Under the pieces are notes generated by a model. It searched no databases. It was not told the origin of the DNA and saw nothing but the letters and a program-made list of their open reading frames with translations. This document shows positions 51,045 through 61,364 of a DNA stretch of 64,000 bases, in pieces. The position numbers and the translations under genes are program-made. Every line of letters starts with the position of its first letter. Position 1 is the stretch's first letter. Source of the DNA: Marchantia polymorpha subsp. ruderalis (lineage: Eukaryota > Streptophyta > Marchantiopsida > Marchantiales > Marchantiaceae); contig AP031351.1 of NCBI GenBank assembly GCA_037833965.1, positions 16,318,501 to 16,382,500 on the forward strand, in the 5' to 3' direction.

Positions 51045-51416
51045 CTAAAGCACGGGAGTCCACACTTTTTTTCCTTTTCCCGTTCCTTTGAGTCTAACAC
51101 AAATAAATATAGAGATACACAGGAGAAGAGCGTACGATGATCGATGGTGCTTTCGTCGGAAGACAAGCTCGAACAAACAGGGCGTGCCTTCCTGCCTCTG
51201 CCTGCCTGCCTGAGCGAGCGCCCACCGACGCCTGGTTTTAGAGGTCCTATTTAAACAAGACGAGGCAGGGAGAGAGGGAGGCAGGACACGCACTGGTTGC
51301 TCTTTTAATTCCTGCTGCCTGCGTTCTGTGTATTTGATGATGGGTACCAGGCAATTGAAGCCTGCCATCACCGAGAAGCCCACAAAAGTGGCCACAATCT
51401 GCTCCGACGACCCCAT
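51045..51416 (-). CDS. Possible small membrane protein, unrecognised
   Basis: A 123-codon frame starts MGSSEQIVATFVGFSVMAG and continues into one hydrophobic stretch (residues 7-27) and a charged KYTERRQQELK segment. The first 45 residues look like real coding sequence (anchor plus basic helix); the rest is low-complexity Ser/Pro/Arg-rich and may be intron or UTR read through. It lies on the same strand as the epimerase, about 600 bp upstream of it. I recognise no family. It could be a tail-anchored mini-protein exon, or chance. Confidence 0.3.
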   Translation of the reverse strand: MGSSEQIVATFVGFSVMAGFNCLVPIIKYTERRQQELKEQPVRVLPPSLPASSCLNRTSKTRRRWALAQAGRQRQEGTPCLFELVFRRKHHRSSYALLLCISIFICVRLKGTGKGKKVWTPVL

Positions 51417-51419
51417 CCG

Positions 51420-53100
51420 AAGGCAAAGTCTCTTAGAGGAGAATCTAACTCCAAGAACACACGCGCTGACGAAAAATATCTGATTTTCTTATTGTAATCA
51501 ACCTCGATTTTCACACCTCCATCCATCATTCCATCCATCCAGCCAGCTTGCCAGCAAGCAAGCCAGGAACTTCGGCCTTCTCAGGTCGATTGGACTTGTA
51601 CTGTAGGAGGTCCAGCAAGTACTTCTCCGGTCCAGTTGCACAAGTGCACTGTGGATGTGCTCCGCCAGTCAAACAACTCAACTCGACCATCACGTAATCA
51701 TTACGTGCCACTGTCCAATCTTCCCCTCCCTCCAGTTCTCAGACTCCTAAGTCTCGAACATACTTTGATCAAATTGGCCCAATCATGGCCGTGGCTTTTG
51801 GAAGCTTATTCCACTAACCAAACCTTTACCTCCGCGTCGACATCTCCCTCTTCCTCCAGACTTGCAAAATAACTAACACCTTGCAAGATTCACCCCATTT
51901 TTCCTACAGAACAAAGTTGGTGATGTGTCCGCGTACAATATTCACACTTTTCCACTGACTCGCAACATCTTTGAATTTGGACGTCATATTTCCCTTCTCT
52001 CGACAAGAGGACGAGTTAAAAATCTAGATACGTCTGCAGTGGGAGCTCTAAAGGAAGTCGTTCTTTACTTCGGCCCTGAAATATACGAATCCATCAATCA
52101 TTGCATCGCCATCAGGAGGCCTTCCTTGGTCCAGAAAGTATTGTACGATATGCTGTTGCATGCGATTGCCTTACTCACCACGATGAGGAAATTCGAACCG
52201 AGAACTACATGTACGCCAAGGAAGGGCTCATCAAGTGGAGGCTCTTGCGTTGAAGCATCGTGCCTCGTAGGCCTTCTCTAGTGCTCGACGTGAATCTTTT
52301 CTACGACGACGGAATCGACTCAGGCTGCCCCTCCCCTGTTGGCGCGTAGCGAAAAGTCTCCGTCGCCCGTGTGGGCCCCCGCGCTGTCCAGCTGACGAGG
52401 ATGACGACGTGGATCCATCATCTATCCCGAATCGCCTGGCGGCTGCCAAATTGGAGGCACTTGCCATCGCTTGCTCCACGTCAACCAGCCGAAACGTTCG
52501 ATAACCATAGTTTTAGTCCTTAAGCAAGAACATCCTCGTTCGAACCTCTCTGAGTGCTGTTCGATCCATCATGGACACGATTCACGCTCATTCGGCTCCA
52601 TTGAAGACCGGCGAGCAGCACAGGCCGCAGGCAGGAGGACAACCATCGCACCCACCGGGCTCATTCTGTTCAGGCAAGTATTTCCAACAGGTCAAGGCGG
52701 CGATTTTGAAGCTTTTCTGTATCACAGTCTCGGTATCTGCACTGCAAATCGTCAGGATTGCACGTCGGTGGGCTTGCGAATTCCCAGCGAGGTGAAGCCT
52801 ATCAAATTTGCAGACCTCGATTGGAAGCTCTTACATTTTTAGGCCCTCGGCAATTGAATCCTACACTCGGGTCAGACATGACGAACTGTTAGATGCGAAT
52901 AATCAGAAATAATCAAGTGAAGTTAACCAGCAGCAAAGGGTTGTGTAGTGCAACTTCATTGTGAACCTGACAAGCAATACACGGCCATATACGCTGTGAC
53001 TCTGTGGCACATTTGCACTCCCTATAACTCGAGAGAGGTCGACTAGTACTTGTGGGCTTAGGTGATTTAATTCAGAATCTGCCACTGAAAATAATGGATA
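51420..53100. other. GC-rich island with unassigned ORFs
   Basis: Gene-like composition. The minus frame 52231-52479 includes an internal Met, then ASASNLAAARRFGIDDG, a Ser run and an Arg-rich tail. It could be a first exon, since a GTGAGTAAG donor follows downstream on that strand near 52,170, though in another frame. The plus frames 51925-52281 and 52471-52842 overlap the same region. No homologous family is recognised, so this is left as an unassigned island. Confidence 0.35.
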
Positions 53101-56038
53101 ATGCTAAGTTCTGAATAGAGGTCATTGAGGACCACTTGAATAACCACAACTGGAGAGAGTTAAACTTACGACAGAAATAGATAACATAATTACAGATCTG
53201 ACAGTTCATAAGTCTACTGTGGATTAGTTTTGATGTAATTTCTTAACTGCATTTATGCAAATTTCCATTCCATTCCGTTTGCAACAAAAAATTTATAATA
53301 ATAGATTGATTATGATAATATTTTGTGTCACTCCTATGTTTCTAACTTTGTTTAACACATTGTAAAATCACCAATGTTAATTTATGTTTTTATTTTACCA
53401 TATGCTAACATTTAGAACTTACTTTGATCTGAAACTATGTTCAACAAAGCTACCAATGTACAAAACTTAAACTCTAAGCATAAGTTGAAAGAGAACGAAA
53501 TTATGAAATCCATAAACCTTACTGATATAGATCACATTTATACATAATTAATTTGATTATGTAGGGATTTTGATTTTGATTTACTATTACTCCAAAATTA
53601 TTTTTGAATCAAAAAATAATTTTACAAAATCATTAATAAAAAAGTTAAAATTTGAATATAAACCATTTATAAATTAAAAAAATATGCCATGTATTTTGAT
53701 ATTATAATATTAAGAATTACCTAGTATTTTTTTAAATGTTAATACTGCATTAGCATGAAATATTGAATCAAGAATTGTGTACAAAATAAATTTTCTAGAT
53801 TTTTGTAGTCATGTGATACTTTTACACAATATAGATCAAACCATGGCTTTTTATCAAACTCATCGTGATAGAAAGAAAATAGCAATAAAGAGAGGTTAGA
53901 ACTAATTATATGCTAAACTTCATGATATGTTGAATAAATTGTTTTGAATTTGAAATAAAATAAATTAATAAATATATTCAAAAATTTTTAATCATTTTTT
54001 ACCTTTGAAAAATAATGGCATTCAATGATCATGCTCAATAATTTTAAAAAATGAATCTATACAATTTTTATATTATATTAAATTTATTTTTTAAAGAATT
54101 ATGAAGCATTTGATGAAAAATAGCACATGAACTTTTTTAATGAATTTTAATTTTAACAAAGGATTTAATAGAGTCTGCTTTTTAAACAAAACATAGCCAA
54201 TAAAGATGAATTTGGATATTCTTTTAGATAAATTTTAGCTACAAATCATGCTCTAGATTAATAAATTTGAATATTTATGCAACTGATAAAACTAACTGAT
54301 TTATTGTAAGTATATGAATAAAATTACTTGCATACACTTTTTTCGTATAATTATGTTACTTCTATAACATCATATAATAAGCTATTGTATGAATATGATT
54401 ATTGTATCAACCTCTTTGATAAATTTTAAACAAATGAATCACCAAGATGGATTGTCAAATTCTCTCTATTGATACTTAAAGCTATCGAGCTTCAAAATTA
54501 ATAAGAAAGAAAGATACACAACTACTTTCATGCTTTCAATGATACTACTGAGAAATTGTACAATTTGGATGAAAACTATTGATGGAAGTAAATCAAATCA
54601 GATTTGATATAATCTCACGTTTCATATTAGTTTGTATTATAAATGTTGGTTCATTATATTATAAAAAAAACACATACAATGAGATTACAATTGTTGTGCA
54701 TTCAAATAATCTTCTAAAACAATGTTACATTTTTAAACATATGGTTAATCATTCACAGAATCAACTTCATCTATTACAATTTGGAATGTAAAATGTGAAT
54801 TAACTTAAAATAGATAAAAATGCAAGGCAAAATTTTCAAAGTGAAATCTATGCTAAAAGAATATGTTAAGATTTAAAAAATGTTAAAGCTAGTCATCTTA
54901 AAAAAAGCTCTTGATGCAAGCAAAAAGTAAGTGTACAAGTTAATAAGTATATAATTTAAGAAATGAAAACCAAGTAGATTATATTTAACTTGATAAAAAT
55001 CATGATATGCAATATGACTATATTGTGATTGTTAATATCCAATGTGTGAAAGAAAAAAATGATAGTTATATTTGATATTACACATATTTTATTTGTGAAG
55101 ATTCCAACTTTTTTGATAATGTTAGATTTATCCATCTTACTTTGATATATCATAGTATGTTGTATGCACATGAGTAAAAATTAATTAATCTCGTATTAAT
55201 TCAAATATTAAAGAATATCATTGAAATATATATGCAAAAAACCACATTCATTATTAATTCATATGGAAACAAATATGTAAGTTTTAGATTTCATGATAAG
55301 ATTAGCTTCTTGTTATATTTAAAACGGTGTAGTATTAGCAAAAAAAATGTCAATGATGATCTTTAAAATAAATTCATACATTACACTTTAATGAATTAAA
55401 TTCTTATCAGGATCAACTAAAAAATATATAAAATCATTATGAAAATTAAATTTGATAGTTTCAAACAAAAATTTGAAAAACAAATAAAACCAATGTGAAA
55501 CACATATATTAATCACATTTATTGATAATAATTTCATTTTTGCGTGATTTTATTTTTATAATAGAATCGCTAACTTTTTCCATATTTAAAAAATAAAATT
55601 TTCAACTAAAAATTTAAATAAGTAGTATGTGAGATATTTGCTAGCAAATAATTGCAAATGATAATTTAAAAAACTGTTATCTTGTATTGTCATCGGAAAG
55701 TAATACTTGTAATTCCATTAAGATATATATCACACATCAAACTGATGTTGTTAAATCATGCAATTGAACACAATAATGGAGTTTATTGTTTGCATAATTT
55801 TATTGCATTTATAAAATCTGAATTTAAAGCAAATACATGAAAATAACAAATATACTCCAATTTTTGAGTATCTTCAGCAATGTGTTTGTTCAAAAAAATT
55901 GTGAAACAAGCCGTATGCATGTTTAACTCTTATTGATTTCAAGATTAAATATTTTTGTATGAAGATTCAATATCACGTAAACGCATTTGATGATATTGTC
56001 ACTTATATTTGGAATTTTGAAGAGGATTTAACTGACGG
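53100..56038. other. AT-rich intergenic DNA, no gene seen
   Basis: Extremely AT-rich. No open frame shows family character, and the small ORFs (54579-54791, 54956-55171) have the amino-acid bias of AT-rich noise. Confidence 0.6.
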
Positions 56039-56150
56039 TTCACGGTAGGGGGACTTACTGGAATAGTATTGGCCAATTCTGGGGTAGATATTGCTCTACA
56101 TGATAAACTATTATGCATCTCCTTGCCGGGGAGAGCTGCGCCCTTTAATC
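56039..56150 (+). pseudogene. cox1: Nuclear insert of mitochondrial cox1 (22 codons, then probable intron sequence)
   Basis: Seen: a GC-richer patch in an AT desert translates at 56039-56104, without a stop, to [14 protein letters not shown] followed by GVDIALHD. Known: this is the cytochrome c oxidase subunit I segment just before the HDTYYVVAHFHYVLS heme-ligand helix. After the GAT codon the expected TYYV codons are missing. The sequence changes to AAACTATTATGC and a GC-rich CCTTGCCGGGGAGAGCTGCG segment, up to about 56150. The break after a T is compatible with a group I intron border, and bryophyte cox1 genes are known to carry introns here or nearby. The right end is uncertain. The surrounding DNA is not mitochondrial in character, so this is a transferred fragment. 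Confidence 0.8.
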
Positions 56151-56159
56151 GTAAAGCTT

Positions 56160-57950
56160 TAAAATACTTCATCATTTGAGCTCATTGTATACTTCATTTA
56201 AATTTTTTTCTGTGAGTTGTTTTATGATAGTAATAAAAAATCACTTACAACAAAATTGTAAGTGTTTTGTTTGATGATTTTTAAAAAAGGATGTTGATAA
56301 ATTTTACATACTCTTATTTTATGCTACATTCAATGTGATTTGAGCTTTGTCATATTTAAAAGAATGAGAAAAATGAAGATTGTTTTAGATGTAAGAGTAG
56401 ATGATGGTATAGAAATAAACTTTCAAAAAAAAAATGGTAGTATGCGAAGATGTGTCAAGAATGTACATGTCAAAAAGATTTATAGTGTGAAGAGCAAAGG
56501 TGGAGATATTTTTTAAGCAATTCTAATTCAAAAATTCCATGCCATCTACAATGATTTGCTCAAAGATATTGTACTTTTATCGACTTTCATACATACAAAC
56601 ACATCAAAATCAAACACATTCTTAAAATATAAGATCTAAACATAATAATTGTTTCTTCAATTTTTTTGGTAAAATATGATTTTTCATTCATTATAAAAGT
56701 ACAAAGATATATTTTTAAATAATGACGGTATGACTTTTATCTTGAACAGAATTGAAACTTGTTCATAACGTGAAAACAATATTTGTATAATAGATTTGAG
56801 TGAATTGCATAAATGCACAATGAAATATTATCATTGCTTTGCACAAAAATTTAGAAAGTTTCATTTTTTTTTTGTTCAATATTCATTTCAATCTTTACCA
56901 ATACGATTGACACCAAATAATGTATTTAGAAAGCTATGTCATGAGCATAAATATCATACATTATTTATCTGTGTGAGTTTATAAATTTGTAATTGAAAAT
57001 TTCATTTTTTATGTCTTGTTACTTAATGTACTTATCTTTTTAGTTGTAATTTATTTGATGTCTTGAAAACAACTTTTAATATTTTTAGTTACTAACTTAA
57101 AATTTTTTTTAATTGTTTATCATTTTTTGATACACATACAATAATTGATTGATTTATAAATAAGTCAAAAAACATGTTGTTTAAATGTGAAATTGGAATT
57201 AAACCTGACTTACAAAAATCGATAACATATATTATAAATAAAATTATTATTTTTGCTTAACAATAAAAAATGTTAATGAAAATTGAAGGAAAAAATAAAA
57301 GTTTTTAAAGCTGAAATTTTTTGTTGAGAAAGCTAAAAACTTAGATTATTATTATGATTAAATTTTTTATTAATTTTATCAAAGAAATTTGTTTAAAATG
57401 CACATAATATTGGAATATTCTATTCAATCTTGAGTAAATCCTACTTCAATCAACATAATTGAAAACTTTAGTTGACATGCATCATTTGCATGATTGTGAA
57501 AAAATTTTCTTCTTAATATTTATAATGTAATATATAATATATAAATAATTATAATTTTATAAGATTAATTTTTTTTATGAAATATACCAATTCTACGCAA
57601 ATGATTGTGTTTTGAGCTCATACAAATATGATGTTGTTGATGAAAGATTATTATAAAATTGAAATTTATTTGAAATTTTAAAAATAATTTTACATGATCA
57701 ACTTATGAAGAAGTTTTTTTCGTGTAATTTTTGAATGAACTTATGAAAAAAGATCTCATTGACTTTTATCATCAGATAATAATAAAAAATAAATAAAATT
57801 TACAATCATTATATAATTTACACTCATAATTCAAAATTTTTATCTATTTATGATCTCATATATTTGATGTAATGATAAATCTGTATTTATATATTGAAAG
57901 AAGATAAATCTTCTGTATATATAGATGTTCTAACATCTGTTCCAGTGAAG
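56160..57950. other. AT-rich intergenic DNA, no gene seen
   Basis: AT-rich debris between the cox1 insert and the copia relic. A short perfect inverted repeat (ACTTACAA against TTGTAAGT) occurs at about 56242-56264. Nothing else is supported. Confidence 0.55.
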
Positions 57951-57954
57951 TGTC

Positions 57955-58853
57955 ACCGTGAAGCTCGAGATGGAGTTGCTGAGTAAGAATAAGATCTTAA
58001 AATTAGTGGAGCCTCAATGGAATCAAATTCTGATTAATTGTAAGTGCATATACAAGCTGAAGTACAATCCAGCATATGACGAGAGAAATATTTTCAAAAC
58101 CAGATATTTCACGCAAGAAAAAGATGTGAACTACAAAAAAATGTTATCACATGTAACAAAGCATGTCAAAATTTAATTAGTATATGCATTTGCTGCAATA
58201 TTTAGTTTCCATATGAATGAAATGGACGTTATTACACTATTTTTATATGAATATCGATAGTAAAAAACATCTACGTGAAACAAAAAAATGGCTTTGAGAG
58301 GAAAAATCAAGAGATTTTTTGTTGTATTTTGCTAGAATAATAACATAGAACAGCAGAAGTTGTAGCGGCTAAAAAACATAAAGAAAAACTAGTTGTTGGA
58401 ATGCAATTAACATTCAAATGAATAATTATCAAACTTTATTATGAGAGTCATAATATACTAGATATGGTTGCAAATCTAACAATGAACATCATAATGAAAC
58501 ACATTGATATAAATTATCACTATATCATAGATATAAATTTTTGAACAAAATTGAGTAACTTAAAATTAAAGATAAATTTAATCTAACTTATGAGTTGATG
58601 AATTTTAAAAAATAAAATGGTAGGAGACACTGTAATACTTTGGAGATTTTACATAATAATCATGTATAAAATTCACTAGCAATTTTGGTTACCTCTACAT
58701 ATTTTCTTAATCTGTATTAATTTGATCACAGCTTAGTTTTAGTTTGCTCTAATCCAAAGATGACTTGAGTTAGGTTACTTTCTAAAATTGTTGTGAAGTA
58801 ATTATATCTGTTATAAAGTTTATTGTTTTCAGGGTGTGAAATAAGGAGAAGAT
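57955..58853 (+). mobile_element. Third Ty1/copia relic: RT start fused to the RNase H end
   Basis: At 57958-58257 a single frame with one in-frame stop reads as the copia RT start: LEMELLSKNKILKLVEP, then KCIYKLKYNP, then YFTQEKDVNYKKMLSHVTK, and then the AAIFSFHMNEMDV block (family pattern QMDVKTAFL). The RT active site and most of RNase H are missing. From about 58340 RNase H remnants appear, including MKHIDINYHYI (family TKHID-x-RYHFI) near 58496. The C-terminal segment (58570-58620) matches 17040 and 18135. A purine tract AATAAGGAGAAGAT (58840-58853) precedes an LTR-like start at 58854. It is a dead deletion derivative. Confidence 0.82.
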
Positions 58854-58960
58854 TCTTAGTAGTTAACTAAGGTTTATTTTCGATAATGTTAATCTAAACC
58901 TAATGAGGGTTAGGATTATGTTGTCATTCTAAATTATATCTAGCAAAAGTACCAGATGAA
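58854..58960 (+). mobile_element. Start of the copia 3' LTR (end not defined)
   Basis: Follows the purine tract; the expected TG has become TC. The word TATATCTAGCAAAAG near 58933 corresponds to TATATTTAGCAAAG in the LTR at 18575. Similarity fades after that. Confidence 0.45.
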
Positions 58961-60000
58961 CATTTAAGGATTTTATCAATGAAGCAATTTTGAGTACATG
59001 TGAACTTAGCATGATGTGGCATTGATGTAGGTGTTTATCGAGTATGAATGTTTGTGCTTGTGGCTTTTTTGAAGAACAATACAACGAGATATCTCTGTAT
59101 ATGTATACACACACGTACATAAAAATAATAATACATTATAATCACATTTTGTATTGACATTAATAAATATGATAATCACATGTATTTTACTCAGTTTACA
59201 AGAATGAGCTAAAATCGTACATGTTTATTACGTATGCAAACTACATCAGTAATCTATAGTTTGATGAAATTCTATATCTCGACTGATCAATTTGATGAAC
59301 GATATTTTGATATCACTATGATTGATAATCACATGTATATATGAAACCATGCATGGACAGTCTGTATCGAATTAGATTTAATCTAACGTGAATTGAAGCA
59401 TCCACATAATTGTTTACATGTTATACTCGTTGGAGATACCTAATATTGGTAGCGTAAAAGGTACGTTCCACGAAGAAAAGAGGTGGACATGTTCCGACAT
59501 CACTGAAAAAAGAAGTAATAACGTCACCTTACCAAAGCTCGGATTTTATAATAAAAAAGTATGACTTGTATGAGTTTCAGGCTGTGTATTCTTTAACATA
59601 GTGCCGTAGATTCTTTATAAGAACGAGGCCAAGTGGATAGAAGAATGAAAAGTAAAACTGTACGCAGTTGATGTTATTCAGGAAATTCAAGCTTTTAGAA
59701 TATATCAACTTCGATATCATTTTTTATGTGAAACATATGCCCCCATATTGAATGTAAAGGGAATTGACAGATTTTCCGTGCCATGAGGCAGCACTGCTGA
59801 ATAACATGATGACGCTTTATAATAACCAGTGGAATATTGAAGAGAAGTTGTGCATCACATCTACCAGAATCGTAAGGAATCAAATGTTTACAGCTAATGA
59901 TGAATATGGGCCATTTGAAGAGTAAAGGATGTGGTTCCGTGTTAAACAGATGCCGTCAGCGAAGAAATCACAAACAGCAAGGCAAATGAGAAGAGGCGTG
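58960..60000. other. AT-rich to mixed intergenic DNA
   Basis: No gene seen. Composition rises towards the CTF7 promoter side. Confidence 0.5.
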
Positions 60001-61364
60001 GCTGCGCTTTCAAACTGGCGGGCTGCAGAGCTCCCGCCAGAATTGGAAACGAAGGCATGAAGGCGTGCATCGGAGGCCCTCGGCACATGAGCAAAAACGG
60101 GGGAAGCAGAGTTCAAACTTGCCGAGGGGTGGCAGATGACGAATTGCGCGGATTGACGTTAACGCCCGGTGCAGAAAGGTGCACATCATGCACCTGCCTC
60201 AAGGATCCCTCGCCCCATAATTCTTCGGAAAGTATTTGGTAACACGGCGATCCTCCAACATTTGTCAGCGCTACAGGGGAACCGAACGTCGATTCTGGAT
60301 TGCGTCGCGGATTCTGTTAAGCGAGGCTTTCGTGTTTCATTGAGGTATCTGGAACACGAGGTCTGAACGGTAGAATCCATGGTCTTGTTCGGACTCCAAT
60401 GATTTCGAAGAAGTCATGATTGAGGACACTTTGATCCTTCTTTTGTGGTTGAAGCAACGGATTGGATGGTTGTCAGGACCCAAGTTGTCAAGGGGACGAT
60501 GGATCCTGGTTTTCGGTCTTGAATCTCAGCACTGAAGGAAATGAAATGCAGGAACGTCGTAATCTGTGACTACCGCAGGGCTGTTTTCCGATATGAAATG
60601 GATCCAGTTCAGCGGATTTTTTTCTTGGTTGAACTCCGAGCATGAGTTGGGACCTCGTCATTCACGTGTTTCCTCTTCTTCCATCGTTGGCTGACTCGTT
60701 AACATGCTTGTGTTCTGCTCCAAGAGACGGCGGATAAACTGGTTACAGGACCTGTAAGTTTATCTGAATCAAATGCTTGCTCGACGACTTGGCGAAACAA
60801 AACAGATTTTTATGCTGGCCTTGAGGGCACTTGGGAGCCGTGCTGCGACGTCTTGCACTCATGATGCGGAAGAAGGTCCGACCTCCTTCGAGAGTGGGCT
60901 GCTGTGCTAAGAAGATAATTCAACACACCAGCTGACACTATCGGAAATACAGGTGCATTGTGTTTATGTTAAGGGTCTTTCTCAGCTGGACCATTCGGAA
61001 TATGAAGCCCGCATTCGGTTTCAATGCAAGCTGCTCACCAGCAGTTGCGACCATTTCAGGTTCTACTATCATAATTTCTCAATATTAGGATCCAAGTTAG
61101 CTTCGTTTACTACATCCTCCTCGCTTGTACGGCTTTCAACACACCCGGTGCTGTCAATTTTGAGAATGTAGGATTTTATTCACCGAATCTGTTTTGTTAT
61201 AAGTCAACAGAGGCCCAGCTTCGTGCCGTGTGACCATCGCACTGGAGCCATCTCCTAGGTGAATTTAGTTTTGATGTTCGTAAGCTATCGCCTGATCAGG
61301 TCCTTTTCTGTACCAGATATACTGCGGTACCCAGCAGAGTTGTTGAGTGTTGTCTTGTCATAAA
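60000..61364 (+). promoter_or_regulatory. GC-rich 5' region of the CTF7/ECO1 gene; may hold an unconfirmed first exon
   Basis: Gene-like composition upstream of the recognised CTF7 exons. One candidate first coding exon is 60593-60665: an ATG followed by KWIQFSGFFSW, which resembles the short PIP-box tail at the N-terminus of plant CTF7. It ends at a GT donor in phase 1, which would fit an acceptor at 61642-61643. A competing candidate is 61365-61408. Neither is proven. An AGGTGCA / TGCACCT hairpin lies at about 60176-60194. Confidence 0.35.
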
